64,000 nucleotides of DNA from JBBDMC01 sp963775235 (GTDB lineage Bacteria; Pseudomonadota; Alphaproteobacteria; Rhizobiales; Kaistiaceae), in the NCBI GenBank assembly GCA_963775235.1, contig CAVZHY010000002.1:868001-932000 (forward strand), written 5' to 3'. The translations under genes and the position numbers were made by a program. Positions within the stretch are counted from its first letter, which is position 1; every line of letters begins with the position of its first letter. The notes under the pieces were generated by a model, which did not search any database, was not told where the DNA came from, and saw nothing but the letters and a program-made list of their open reading frames with translations. Below, piece after piece: positions 5,923 to 17,498 of the stretch.

Positions 5923-7815
5923 ATGACGGAGACGAAGACGGCGAAAGGCGGAGAAACCCGCGCGTTCGAGGCGGAGGTGGCTCAACTCCTCCAGTTGATG
6001 GTCCACTCGGTCTACTCCAACCGGGACGTGTTCCTGCGCGAGTTGATTTCGAACGCGGCGGATGCCTGCGAGAAGCTGAGAACGCTGGCGCTGACGAAAC
6101 CGGAGCTTGCCGCCGGCGACACGCCGTTCGAGATCGTGCTGGCGGCGGACAAGCACGCCGGCACCCTGACGGTTGAGGACAACGGCATCGGCATGGACCG
6201 GGGCGAACTGATCGACAATCTCGGCACCATCGCACGCTCCGGCACCCGCGCGTTTCTGGAGAACCTCGCCGAGGATAAGGCGGGCGCCCAGCTCATCGGC
6301 CAGTTCGGCGTCGGCTTTTACTCGGCCTTCATGGTGGCGCGGTCGGTCGAGGTGACCTCCCGGCGTGCAGGGAGCGCGGAGGCCTGGCGCTGGTCGTCGG
6401 CGGGGACCGGCAGCTACTCGGTCGCGCCGGTGCCAATCGAGGGAGCGCCGGTGCGCGGCACCCGTGTCGTCCTGACGCTTTCCGACGACGCCAGGGAATA
6501 CGCCGAGCAGGCGACGATCGAGCGGGTGGTGGCGGCCTATTCGGCGCACGTGCCGGTGCCGATCGTGCTCAAGGTCGGCGACGGTCAGGCGAACAAGACG
6601 CTCGCCGACGGCAGCGCGGTGTGGCGGAAGCCGAGGTCGGAGGTGACGAAGCAGGAATACGGCGAGTTCTACGGGCACGTGTCGGGCCAGTTCGACGAGC
6701 CCGCGCTCACCATCCACTACCGTGCCGAGGGCCGCAACGAATACGCGGTGCTGCTGTTCGTGCCGTCGATGAAGCCGTTCGACCTGTTCGACCCGGCACG
6801 CAAGGGGCGGGTGAAGCTCTACGTACGCCGCGTGTTCATCACCGACGACGCCGACATCCTGCCGGCGTGGCTGCGTTTCGTGCGTGGCGTGATCGATTCG
6901 GAGGACCTTCCGCTTAACCTGTCGCGCGAGATGCTGCAGACAAACCCGATCCTGGCGGCGATCGGCAAGGCGGTGACGAGCCGCGTGCTGTCGGAGCTCG
7001 ACAAGCTCGCGGAGGCCGAAAAGGAGACCTTCGAGAAAGTGTGGGAGGCTTTCGGCGCGGTGCTCAAGGAAGGCCTCTACGAGGATGCCGACCGCCGCGA
7101 CGCCATCTACAAGATCGCCCGGTTCAAGACGACGACGGGCGGCAAAACATGGCGCAGCCTCGCAGACTACGTCGCGGCGATGAAGGAGAACCAGAAGGCG
7201 ATGTACTACGCGCTCGGCGACAGCGAGGCGGCGATCCTGGCGAGCCCGCAGCTGGAAGGCTTCGCCAGCCGCGGCGTCGAGGTGCTGGTGCTGTCCGACC
7301 CGGTCGATGCGTTCTGGGTACGGACGGCGATCGGGTTCGATGGCAAGCCTTTCCAGTCGGTGACCCAAGGGGCGGCCGATCTCGCCAGGATCGCGTTGGC
7401 CGGGGGTCCCGGCGGCGACGAAGCGGCGCCGGAGGCCGCAGTGGCGACGCTCGCCGCGCACTTCAAGCAGACGCTCGGCGACAAGGTGAGCGACGTGCGC
7501 GTATCCGCCCGGCTGGCGACGAGCGCGGTGTGCCTGGTGGCGCCGGATCTCGGCAACGACCGGCAACTGGAGAAGATCCTGTCGCGGGCGGGAGAGCTGA
7601 AGAAAACCTCGGCGCCGGTGCTTGAGCTCAATCCGGGCAACGGCCTGATCAAAGCGCTGGCCGCGAAGGCGTCGACGGGAGGCGCGAAACAGGCACTCGA
7701 GGACGCCGCCGTCATCCTGTACGGCGAGGCGCGCATTCTCGACGGCGAGCCGCCCGAGGACGCCGCCGATCACGCCCAGCGCGTCGGCCGTCTGATCGAA
7801 CGGGCGCTGGGGTGA
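5923..7815 (+). CDS. htpG: Molecular chaperone HtpG (bacterial Hsp90)
   Basis: A 630-residue cytoplasmic, ATP-driven dimeric chaperone of normal length. The GHKL nucleotide-binding motifs are intact in the N-terminal domain: LISNAADACEKLR near residue 40, VEDNGIGM near 85 and GQFGVGFYSAFM near 130. The catalytic arginine loop of the middle domain is in NLSREMLQ near residue 335. The ATG at 5923 gives the expected MTETKT beginning; the frame is open far upstream but that part is antisense to patatin. A single gene, probably heat-inducible. Confidence 0.97.
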   Translation: MTETKTAKGGETRAFEAEVAQLLQLMVHSVYSNRDVFLRELISNAADACEKLRTLALTKPELAAGDTPFEIVLAADKHAGTLTVEDNGIGMDRGELIDNLGTIARSGTRAFLENLAEDKAGAQLIGQFGVGFYSAFMVARSVEVTSRRAGSAEAWRWSSAGTGSYSVAPVPIEGAPVRGTRVVLTLSDDAREYAEQATIERVVAAYSAHVPVPIVLKVGDGQANKTLADGSAVWRKPRSEVTKQEYGEFYGHVSGQFDEPALTIHYRAEGRNEYAVLLFVPSMKPFDLFDPARKGRVKLYVRRVFITDDADILPAWLRFVRGVIDSEDLPLNLSREMLQTNPILAAIGKAVTSRVLSELDKLAEAEKETFEKVWEAFGAVLKEGLYEDADRRDAIYKIARFKTTTGGKTWRSLADYVAAMKENQKAMYYALGDSEAAILASPQLEGFASRGVEVLVLSDPVDAFWVRTAIGFDGKPFQSVTQGAADLARIALAGGPGGDEAAPEAAVATLAAHFKQTLGDKVSDVRVSARLATSAVCLVAPDLGNDRQLEKILSRAGELKKTSAPVLELNPGNGLIKALAAKASTGGAKQALEDAAVILYGEARILDGEPPEDAADHAQRVGRLIERALG

Positions 7816-7836
7816 CCTCGAGGGGTCTGTTCGGTG

Positions 7837-8604
7837 CTACTGCGTCGGTGTCATGTCGAGCGTGGCGGCGCCGACGATTGGGCCGGGCAGGCCGTCGGCG
7901 GTCTCGGTCTGCAGCAGCACGGCGCAGCGGTCGGCCTTGACCTGAGCCATCTCGCTCTTGGCCAGGTCGACCGACATGGTCTCGCCCTTCCACATCTCGA
8001 CCGGCCTCAGTTTGCGGACGACATTGTTGTAGGTGATCGTGCGGCCGGAGTTCTCGCCGCGTCCAATCGGCACGGTTACCGAGCGGTCGTACATCACCAG
8101 CCACAAGGTCGCGTGCGGCGCGGGGTCGGGTGGCGCCTCGATGGTGGCGGTGACGGTGTCACTGGTCGAGGACAGGGTGATCGGGACCCGGAAGGGGCCG
8201 ACCTTCCTCAACGCCGCTTCGATGGCCGACTGGTTAGAGCCGACCACATGGGTGCGACCGTCGACCACGACCTGCGGGGTGTAGACCTGGCCGTCGCCGC
8301 GCGCGCGCGCATAGTCGCGCTGGCGTTCGGTGTTGTCGGCACTGGCGAGGGTATCGTGCCAGCCGAGATAGTCCCAGTAGTCGACGTTGAAGGACAGTGC
8401 CAGCACGTCCTTGCGGTCGGCGTATTGGCCGAGCAGCTTGTCGGCCGGCGGGCAGGACGAGCAGCCCTGGCTGGTGAAGAGTTCGATAACTGCGTCGACG
8501 TCGCCGGCAACCGCCCTGTGGGTGGCAAAAACGGCGCCGGTCAGGAGGCCGGCCAAAACAAAGGCGTGTACGAAACTCTTCCGCTTCACCCGAAAATCCC
8601 ACAT
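7837..8604 (-). CDS. DUF1223 family secreted thioredoxin-fold protein
   Basis: This 255-residue protein has an N-terminal signal or anchor (hydrophobic residues 12-33, ending AVAG). A DUF1223 domain begins with ELFTSQGCSSCPPADK. The C-S-S-C pair sits where thioredoxin-like folds keep their redox site, so a periplasmic redox role is likely but unproven. The gene follows acnA on the same strand after about 160 bases, an order I recall from other Hyphomicrobiales. The ATG at 8604 is kept because it opens directly into the charged and hydrophobic signal. Confidence 0.85.
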   Translation of the reverse strand: MWDFRVKRKSFVHAFVLAGLLTGAVFATHRAVAGDVDAVIELFTSQGCSSCPPADKLLGQYADRKDVLALSFNVDYWDYLGWHDTLASADNTERQRDYARARGDGQVYTPQVVVDGRTHVVGSNQSAIEAALRKVGPFRVPITLSSTSDTVTATIEAPPDPAPHATLWLVMYDRSVTVPIGRGENSGRTITYNNVVRKLRPVEMWKGETMSVDLAKSEMAQVKADRCAVLLQTETADGLPGPIVGAATLDMTPTQ

Positions 8605-8765
8605 GAATTGGGCGGCACCCGGCCGCCGCAGCTATCTGCAAGCTATGGCGGCGACCGGTCAAGTTCGATTCACGTTAGGGTGAGACGGCGAATGGTCCGG
8701 GGCCGCCGCCGCAATGGGCGTTGTCTCATCCTGCGAGACATCGGGGCAGCGCGATGGCAAATCTA

Positions 8766-11498
<2,733 letters not shown>

Positions 11499-11603
11499 GT
11501 CCAATCAACTCCCCGATTTTTCAGGCGGGTCAGGCACGCGCTGGACGGAGCTGCAGCAGGCGACGGCGCGCGTTGGCGGCCTTATAGTGAACATCGGTCA
11601 GCG

Positions 11604-12251
11604 ATGCCAGACGATCAACCAGCCGGTCCCGAGCCTTCCGCCCGTTCCGATGCCGTCCGCCTGACCGCGACCGAGGTTGCGGCGGTGCGCGGGGGGCGCG
11701 AGGTATTCGCCGGGTTGTCGTTCACGGTGGCGGCGGGGGAGCTGCTGGCGGTGACCGGCCCCAACGGTGCCGGCAAGTCTACGCTGTTGCGGCTGATTGC
11801 GGGGCTGATCCCGCCGGCAGCGGGGGAAATCGTGCTGGAGCCGGCAAGCGAGCAGAAGACCGGCAGCCGGCTGCACTACGTCGGGCATCTCGACGGGCTG
11901 AAAGGAGGCCTGACGGTCCGCAGCAACCTCCAGTTCTGGGCGGACTTGTGGCGCAGTCCCGGCGCTGTCGACGCTGCACTCGCCGCGGTCGACCTGGAGG
12001 GGCTGGCGGAGCTCCCCGTGGCGGTGCTCTCGGCCGGGCAGCGGCGGCGCGCCGCGCTCGCCCGCCTCAAACTCGCGGAACGTCCGGTGTGGCTGCTGGA
12101 CGAGCCTGCGACCGCGTTGGACGCTGCCGCCGAGGCGCGCCTCGGCAGCCTCATCGGCGAGCACCTCGCGGCCGGCGGAATTGTGATCGCGGCCACCCAT
12201 CTCGACCTGCCGGTCAAACCGACCGCGACGCTGGCGCTCGAAGCCGCATGA
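11604..12251 (+). CDS. ccmA: Heme ABC exporter ATP-binding protein CcmA
   Basis: This 215-residue ABC ATPase works with CcmB and CcmC and drives release of holo-CcmE during cytochrome c maturation (System I). Walker A is GPNGAGKST, the signature is LSAGQRRRAALARL and Walker B is VWLLDEPATAL. The ATG at 11604 is the first plausible start after the divergent acnA promoter region. The stop overlaps the ccmB start (ATGA), as expected for an operon. Confidence 0.95.
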   Translation: MPDDQPAGPEPSARSDAVRLTATEVAAVRGGREVFAGLSFTVAAGELLAVTGPNGAGKSTLLRLIAGLIPPAAGEIVLEPASEQKTGSRLHYVGHLDGLKGGLTVRSNLQFWADLWRSPGAVDAALAAVDLEGLAELPVAVLSAGQRRRAALARLKLAERPVWLLDEPATALDAAAEARLGSLIGEHLAAGGIVIAATHLDLPVKPTATLALEAA

Positions 12252-12919
12252 TCGCCGCGGCGCGCCTCATCGCAATGCAGACGGCGGGGCTGTCGTTCCG
12301 CCACGGCGGCGGGGCCTTCGTTGGGCTGGTGTTCTTTCTGGCGGTGGTGACGGTGGTGCCGTTTGGCGTCGGGCCCGACTTGAAACTCCTGTCGCGGATC
12401 GGCCCGGCGATCCTATGGATCGGGGCGCTGCTGGCGACGCTGCTTGGTCTCGACCGGCTGTTCCGCGACGACCGCGACGACGGCTCGCTGGACCTCATGG
12501 TGCTCACGGACCTGCCGCTGGAGGTGGTGGTGCTGGCGAAATGTGCCGGCGCGTGGCTTGCGACCGGGCTGCCGCTGGTGATCGTGACGCCGGTGCTGGG
12601 GCTGCTCCTCGGGGTCGAGCCGGCGGCGCTCGGCGCGACGACGCTGACGCTGCTGGTCGGCACCCCGGCGCTGACGCTCATTGGGGCGATCGGCGCATCG
12701 CTGGTCGCTGTGCTCGGCCGCGGCGGCCTCCTGATCGCGGTGCTGGTGCTGCCGTTCACCATCCCGCCGCTGATCTTCGGCGTGAGCGCGGCCTCGGCGG
12801 TTTCGCTCGCCGGGCAGAGCTTCATGCCGCCGTTCCTGATCCTTGCGGCCCTGACGCTGATCAGCGCGGTGGTGGCGCCGGTCGCGGCCGCGGCGGCGCT
12901 CAGGTCGGGGCTGGACTAA
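12248..12919 (+). CDS. ccmB: Heme exporter membrane protein CcmB
   Basis: A 223-residue integral membrane protein with six hydrophobic segments and the usual CcmB length. It forms the permease of the CcmABCD complex in the inner membrane. The cytoplasmic loop FRDDRDDGSLDLM after the second segment is the typical CcmB feature. It starts inside the ccmA stop codon and precedes ccmC by 44 bases. Confidence 0.94.
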   Translation: MIAAARLIAMQTAGLSFRHGGGAFVGLVFFLAVVTVVPFGVGPDLKLLSRIGPAILWIGALLATLLGLDRLFRDDRDDGSLDLMVLTDLPLEVVVLAKCAGAWLATGLPLVIVTPVLGLLLGVEPAALGATTLTLLVGTPALTLIGAIGASLVAVLGRGGLLIAVLVLPFTIPPLIFGVSAASAVSLAGQSFMPPFLILAALTLISAVVAPVAAAAALRSGLD

Positions 12920-12963
12920 GTCGCGCATTGCCGGGGCGGGCGCGAGTGCCTACAACAGGCGTC

Positions 12964-13728
12964 ATGCCCCTTATCGACCTTGCCAATCCGACCCGGTTCC
13001 TCGGTTATTCGGCCAAATTGCTGCCGTGGCTGTGGGGGATCGCCGCGATCGTGATCGCGGTCGGCCTCTATCTCGGGCTGTTCGTCGCCCCGCCCGACTA
13101 TCAGCAAGGCGACACGGTCCGCATCATGTACATCCACGTGCCCTCGGCGTGGCTGTCGATGATGGGCTACGGGGTGATGGCGGTGGCGGCGCTCGGCACG
13201 CTGGTGTGGCGCCATCCCCTCGCCGACGTGACCGCCAAGGCGGCGGCGCCGATCGGGGCGGCTTTCACATTCGTCGCGCTGGTCACGGGATCGCTGTGGG
13301 GCAAGCCGATGTGGGGCACCTACTGGGTGTGGGACGCGCGGCTGACTTCGGAACTGGTGCTGCTCCTCGTCTACTTCGGGCTGATCGCGCTGTGGCAGGC
13401 GGTGGAGGACCCCGGACGGGCGGCGCGGGCGGCGGCGATCCTGACCCTGGTCGGCACCATCAACCTGCCGATCATCAAATTCTCGGTCGACTGGTGGAAC
13501 ACGCTCCACCAGGGTGAAAGCATCTTCCGCTCCGGCGGCTCGACCATCGACGCCTCGATGCTGACGCCGCTGTTCGTCATGATGGGCGGGATGACGGTAC
13601 TTTACGTGGCGTTGCTCACAATGGGGACGCGCAACGAGATCTTCCGTCGGCGGGTGCGAACCATGGAGATTTCGGTCGCCGCGAAAGCCGGCGGCGTGAG
13701 CGCGGCGCGGGCAGGAGCGGTGGGCTGA
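12964..13728 (+). CDS. ccmC: Heme transporter/handling protein CcmC
   Basis: A 254-residue membrane protein with six hydrophobic segments. It presents heme to CcmE in the periplasm. The tryptophan-rich heme-handling motif is clear (WGTYWVWDARLTSE near residue 120), flanked by conserved histidines in MYIHVPSAW and NTLHQGESIF. The start MPLIDLANPTRF matches rhizobial CcmC; the frame is open upstream only through ccmB shadow. Its stop overlaps the ccmD start. Confidence 0.96.
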   Translation: MPLIDLANPTRFLGYSAKLLPWLWGIAAIVIAVGLYLGLFVAPPDYQQGDTVRIMYIHVPSAWLSMMGYGVMAVAALGTLVWRHPLADVTAKAAAPIGAAFTFVALVTGSLWGKPMWGTYWVWDARLTSELVLLLVYFGLIALWQAVEDPGRAARAAAILTLVGTINLPIIKFSVDWWNTLHQGESIFRSGGSTIDASMLTPLFVMMGGMTVLYVALLTMGTRNEIFRRRVRTMEISVAAKAGGVSAARAGAVG

Positions 13729-13889
13729 TGGATCACCTCGGCTTTATCCTGGCCGCCTATCTGGTGACCGCAGCGGTCGTCGCCGGGATGATCGGCTGGA
13801 CCGTTCTGGACGGGCGTGCGCTGAGGCGGCGTCTTGCCGACCTTGAGGCACGCGGCGTGCGGCGGCGCTCGGTGGGCGGCGGTTCATGA
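13728..13889 (+). CDS. ccmD: Heme exporter subunit CcmD
   Basis: A 53-residue single-span protein beginning MDHLGFILAAYLVTAAVVAG and ending in an arginine-rich cytoplasmic tail, as in other CcmD proteins. It stabilises the CcmABC-CcmE complex. It overlaps ccmC by one base and ccmG by four, which fixes both ends. Confidence 0.9.
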   Translation: MDHLGFILAAYLVTAAVVAGMIGWTVLDGRALRRRLADLEARGVRRRSVGGGS

Positions 13890-14464
13890 CGACCCTCGAC
13901 GAAAAGGGCGGCGGACGCACGCGCGTGCGGCTCGTTTATCTCGCGCCGCTTGCGGTGTTCGCCGTATTGGCGGCGGTGTTCCTGCTGCAACTGGAATCGG
14001 GCACCGATCCCGGCGCGATCCCCTCGCCACTGATCGGCCACCCCGCACCCACCTTCGACCTGCCGGCGCTCGACGGCGCCAAGGTGCCCGGCCTCAAGCG
14101 GGCCGACCTCGACGGCGCGGTGACGCTGGTCAACGTGTTCGCATCCTGGTGCGTGCCGTGCCGGGAGGAGCACCCGGTGCTGGAGGAACTTGCGACCGAC
14201 AAGCGCTTCCGCCTGGTCGGGATCAACTACAAGGATACGACCGCCAATGCGGAGCGTTTCCTCGGCGACTTCGGCAACCCGTACGCGGCGATCGGCGTCG
14301 ACGCCAAGGGGCGCTCGGCGATCGACTGGGGCGTCTACGGGGTGCCGGAGACGTTCGTGGTCGGGCCCGACGGCATCATCCGCTACAAGTACATCGGCCC
14401 GCTCACCGACGAGGCGGTCGCCAAGACCCTGATGCCGCAGGTCGACAAAGCGCTCGGCGGCTGA
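13886..14464 (+). CDS. ccmG: Thiol:disulfide interchange protein CcmG/DsbE
   Basis: A 192-residue membrane-anchored thioredoxin (one hydrophobic segment at residues 16-36) that keeps apocytochrome c or CcmH reduced in the periplasm. The redox site is WCVPC near residue 90, and the family cis-proline block GVPETFVVG is near residue 153. It is the last gene of the ccmABCDG operon. ccmE, ccmF and ccmH are not in the window and are probably elsewhere, as in many rhizobia. Confidence 0.95.
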   Translation: MTTLDEKGGGRTRVRLVYLAPLAVFAVLAAVFLLQLESGTDPGAIPSPLIGHPAPTFDLPALDGAKVPGLKRADLDGAVTLVNVFASWCVPCREEHPVLEELATDKRFRLVGINYKDTTANAERFLGDFGNPYAAIGVDAKGRSAIDWGVYGVPETFVVGPDGIIRYKYIGPLTDEAVAKTLMPQVDKALGG

Positions 14465-14475
14465 CGGTTGCAACA

Positions 14476-14502
14476 AGCTAGATAGTCAGCTAGATTATAG
14501 CT
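14476..14502 (+). promoter_or_regulatory. AT-rich repeated operator ahead of the VapBC-like pair
   Basis: AGCTAGAT occurs at 14476-14483 and again at 14488-14495, a 12-base spacing. The second copy also forms an inverted repeat with TAGCT at 14498-14502. The block ends one base before the antitoxin ATG. Antitoxins of this class repress their own operon by binding such sites, so this is a likely autoregulatory operator. Confidence 0.5.
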
Positions 14503-14751
14503 ATGGAAATCGGATCGTTCGAGGCGAAGAACAAGCTCTCGGCCCTGCTCGAACGGGCGGAGAGGGGCGAGGAGATCATCATCACGCGGCGCGGTACGCC
14601 GGTAGCGCGGCTGGTTCCCTTTCGCAGCGCGCCCGGGACCGAAGGGGCGCGCCGGGCCGCTCAAAGAATTCGCGAGCTTGCCAAGACGATGAAACTTGGA
14701 CCCTTCGAGTGGGATGAGTGGAAGCGGTATCGCGACGAAGGCCGTCCTTGA
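14503..14751 (+). CDS. Phd/YefM-family antitoxin (VapB-like)
   Basis: This 82-residue protein begins MEIGSFEAKNKLSALLERA, the DNA-binding N-terminal half of Phd/YefM antitoxins. It continues with the beta strand EEIIITRRGTPVARLVP. The C-terminal 30 residues (LGPFEWDEWKRYRDEGR) would wrap the toxin. Its stop overlaps the TTG start of the PIN toxin gene. A direct/inverted repeat just before its start is a probable autoregulatory operator. Confidence 0.9.
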   Translation: MEIGSFEAKNKLSALLERAERGEEIIITRRGTPVARLVPFRSAPGTEGARRAAQRIRELAKTMKLGPFEWDEWKRYRDEGRP

Positions 14752-15162
14752 GCATCGTCCTCGATTCGTCGGTCACGCTGGCGTGGTTTCATGAGGACGA
14801 AAGAAGCGCGCGAACGGACCGCGTGCTCGAACTCGGTGGTTCAATCGGGGGCGGTGGTGCCGGCGCACTGGCACCTCGAAATCGCCAACGGGCTACAGCA
14901 GGCGATCCGACGGGGGCGCATCGTCGCCGATCAGCGCGACGCTGCCCTGGAGAACCTTGCCGCGCTCGCAATCACTGTCGACTCCGAGACCGGTCGACAG
15001 GCCTGGTCGGCGAGTCTTGGCCTGTCCTCGCGCTTCGGGTTGACGGTCTACGACGCGGCGTACCTCGAACTGGCGCATCGCCTCGGCACGCCGCTCGCTT
15101 CGCTCGATGCCGAGCTACGTGCTGCCAGTCCCAAGCTCGGCGTCCCGCTGCTGCCCGATTAG
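14748..15162 (+). pseudogene. PIN-domain ribonuclease toxin (VapC-like), one-base frameshift
   Basis: The toxin reads from a TTG at 14748 (TTGA overlap with the antitoxin) as SIVLDSSVTLAWFHEDERS, then continues in the next frame as VVQSGAVVPAHWHLEIANGL to the stop at 15162. Removing one base near 14829 restores a single frame of about 137 residues. The acidic PIN residues are all present across the two parts: Asp in VLDSS, Glu in HLEIAN, Asp in TVYDAAY and Asp in ASLDAEL. The break may be a sequencing error, since the same local context is hit in lpdA, or a real inactivation that would leave only the antitoxin. VapC-type toxins cleave tRNA or rRNA. Confidence 0.8.
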
Positions 15163-15163
15163 T

Positions 15164-15748
15164 TCACCCGCCGGCCTGCCAGGTGCGGATCGCTTCCAGC
15201 GGCCAGATCAGCATGATGATGTTGAGGGTGAGGTTGTCGCGGATCGAATAGCCGACGAACACCTCCAGCCCGGCGATGACGACGACGCTCGCCCACGCCG
15301 GCAGCCGCCAGGCGACGACGAAGCCGACGACCATGGCAAGGACATCGAACGTCGAGTTGATGACGCTGTCGCCGAAATAATCGAGCGAGATAGTCACCTC
15401 GCGATAGCGGTTGATGATCAGCGGCGTGTTTTCGAACACCTCCCAGCCGACCTCTACGGCGAGCGCCGCCAGCAAGCGGAGGCCCACCGGCCAGCGGCGG
15501 GCGACGAGCCAGAGCGCGCCGTAGAAAAGGATGCCGTGGATGATGTGGGAGAAGGTGTACCAGTCGGTGAGGTGCTGGGAGTTCTCGGACGAATAGGTGA
15601 CGCCGTGCCAGAGCTTGACGTACCCGCATTTGCATATCCACGGGTGGCCCATCAGCCGGTTGGTCAGCTCGCCGGCGGCGATGATGACGACAGCCGCGGC
15701 GATCAGGTTCGCTGGTCGGGCCGTCCACCGGGCAATGGCACCCTTCAT
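15164..15748 (-). CDS. DUF2585 family membrane protein
   Basis: A 194-residue protein with about five hydrophobic segments. It contains the conserved loop block NRLMGHPWICKCGYVKLWHG near residue 30, characteristic of the UPF0314/DUF2585 family of Hyphomicrobiales. Its function is unknown. The ATG at 15748 overlaps the yciB stop (ATGA), so it is the last gene of the dapF-mtaB-ftsY-yciB-DUF2585 run. Confidence 0.85.
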   Translation of the reverse strand: MKGAIARWTARPANLIAAAVVIIAAGELTNRLMGHPWICKCGYVKLWHGVTYSSENSQHLTDWYTFSHIIHGILFYGALWLVARRWPVGLRLLAALAVEVGWEVFENTPLIINRYREVTISLDYFGDSVINSTFDVLAMVVGFVVAWRLPAWASVVVIAGLEVFVGYSIRDNLTLNIIMLIWPLEAIRTWQAGG

Positions 15749-16399
15749 TGCTGCCCGGCTTCCTCGGAGGGAAGCGAATGGCGGTTGATCAGCGGCATCT
15801 GGGTGAGGGTGAAGACGAAAGTGATCGGCAGGATGGCGAACACCTTGAACGTCACCCACGTGTCCGTCGACACCGAGCGCCAGACGATCTCGTTGAGGAT
15901 TGCGAGGCCCAGGAAGAACAGGCCCCAGCGGAAGGTCAGCTTCCTCCAGCCTTCGTCGGTTAGCCGAAAGACAGAATCGAACATATAGCCGAGGAACGAC
16001 CTGCCGAAGGCGAGGCCGCCGATCAGGGTGCCACCGAAAAGGAGGTAGATGATCGTCGGCTTCATCTTGATGAAGGTATCGTTTTGAAGCCAAAGCGTCA
16101 GTCCGCCGAACACGACCACGACGATGGCCGTTACCAGCGGCATCAGCGGCAGCCGCCGCGTCAGCGCGAACGAAACAGCGAGCGACAGCGAGGACGGCGA
16201 CGATGAAGACCGCGGTGGCGAAGAAGATCGGCCCGCCGAGGGACGCGATCGCGGGAAACGCCGCCGCCGCCTGCTTGCCGCGGGCGTTGGCGACGAAGAA
16301 AAGGACCAGCGGCCCGAGCTCCAACAGCAACTTGAGCCAGGGGTTGAGCTTTTTTTCGGCCGGCGTGTGCGGCTGATTGGGTCCCGATTCGAAGGTCAT
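15745..16399 (-). pseudogene. yciB: Inner membrane-spanning protein YciB (septation protein A), one-base frameshift
   Basis: The product starts MTFESGPNQPHTPAEKKLN at 16399 and reads through two membrane segments (LLLELGPLVLFFVANARGK). Near 16189 the frame shifts by one base and continues as SLAVSFALTRRLPLMPLVT to the stop at 15745. Removing one base restores a continuous protein of about 217 residues, close to the usual length. YciB/IspZ is an inner membrane protein linked to septation and envelope integrity. The conserved block NDTFIKMKPTIIY lies in the second part. The break is probably a sequence error. Confidence 0.88.
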
Positions 16400-16487
16400 C
16401 TTTGCATTCCCTGTCCGGCCTTCGGCCGTCCTCGCCTCTTGCTTTGTCCGTGTCGCGCTTGTCGGCGCTCCACGGCTCTTGGTCTCG

Positions 16488-17498
16488 CTATAGCCCCACC
16501 AGCGCGCGGGCAAAATCGTCGGCCGCGAACGGGGCGAGGTCGTCGACACCCTCGCCAATGCCGATGAAGTGGACCGGCAGGCCGTACTTCGCGGCGATGG
16601 CGACGAGGATGCCGCCGCGCGCGGTGCCATCGAGCTTGGTCATGACGAGGCCGGTAACCCCGGCGCGCTTGCCGAATATCTCCACCTGATTGACGGCGTT
16701 CTGTCCGGTGGTGGCATCGAGGGTCAGGAGCACCGAGTGCGGCGCGGTGGGATCGAGCTTGCGGATGACGCGGATCACCTTCTCCAGCTCCGCCATCAAT
16801 GCGTCCTTGTTCTGCAGGCGGCCAGCGGTGTCGATGAGGAGCACGTCGGCGTGCGCCTCACGCGCGGCGGTCAGGGCGTCCCAGGCAAGGCCGGCGGCAT
16901 CGGCGCCCTGGGCGCCCGCGACCACGCGAGCGCCGGTACGCTCGCCCCAGATCTTCAACTGCTCGATGGCCGCTGCACGGAAAGTGTCGCCGGCGGCGAG
17001 CACCACGGACTTGCCCTCGACGCGGAGCCTGGAGGCGAGCTTGCCGATGGTCGTGGTCTTGCCGGTGCCGTTGACGCCGACCACCAGCACGACATGCGGC
17101 TTCCGCGCGGGGTCGATGGCGAGCGGTCGGGCGACCGGGGCCAGAACGCGAGTGACCTCGCCGACGAGCACCTGTTTGATCTCGTCCTCGCCGATCTCCT
17201 TGTCATAGCGGCCGGCGCGGAGCTTCCCGACGATGGCGGCCGCGGTTTCGGTGCCGAGGTCGGCCTTGATCAGCATGTTTTCGAGGTCTTCAAGCGCTTC
17301 GTCGTCGAGCTTGCGCTTGCGGAAGACCGAGGTGAGCGACTCGGAGAGCGCATTGGAGGAGCGGGAGAGGCCGCTCTTGAGGCGCTGGAACCAGTTGGGC
17401 TTCGGCGTCGGCTCTGCGGACGGCGGCGCAGGCTCGTCGGGCGGCGACGTGTCATTGCTGCCGAGCATGCGGCGAAACAGGCCCTTGGCCTCGGCCAT
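16488..17498 (-). CDS. ftsY: Signal recognition particle receptor FtsY
   Basis: This 336-residue SRP receptor GTPase docks ribosome-SRP complexes at the inner membrane. A short variable N-terminal region (residues 1-40) precedes the NG domain. G-motifs are GVNGTGKTTTIGKLA (P-loop), DTAGRLQNKD and TKLDGTARGG, with the DARGG-like AAGDTFRAAAIEQL element. The ATG at 17498 overlaps the mtaB stop by one base; a TTG one codon earlier is less likely. The acidic A domain found in enterobacteria is absent, as is normal for alphaproteobacteria. Confidence 0.96.
   Translation of the reverse strand: MAEAKGLFRRMLGSNDTSPPDEPAPPSAEPTPKPNWFQRLKSGLSRSSNALSESLTSVFRKRKLDDEALEDLENMLIKADLGTETAAAIVGKLRAGRYDKEIGEDEIKQVLVGEVTRVLAPVARPLAIDPARKPHVVLVVGVNGTGKTTTIGKLASRLRVEGKSVVLAAGDTFRAAAIEQLKIWGERTGARVVAGAQGADAAGLAWDALTAAREAHADVLLIDTAGRLQNKDALMAELEKVIRVIRKLDPTAPHSVLLTLDATTGQNAVNQVEIFGKRAGVTGLVMTKLDGTARGGILVAIAAKYGLPVHFIGIGEGVDDLAPFAADDFARALVGL

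Noticed and set aside
5884..7773. Long open frame (629 codons) on the minus strand opposite htpG
   Set aside because: Arginine-, histidine- and leucine-rich translation with no domain; it mirrors the third-position GC bias of htpG on the other strand.
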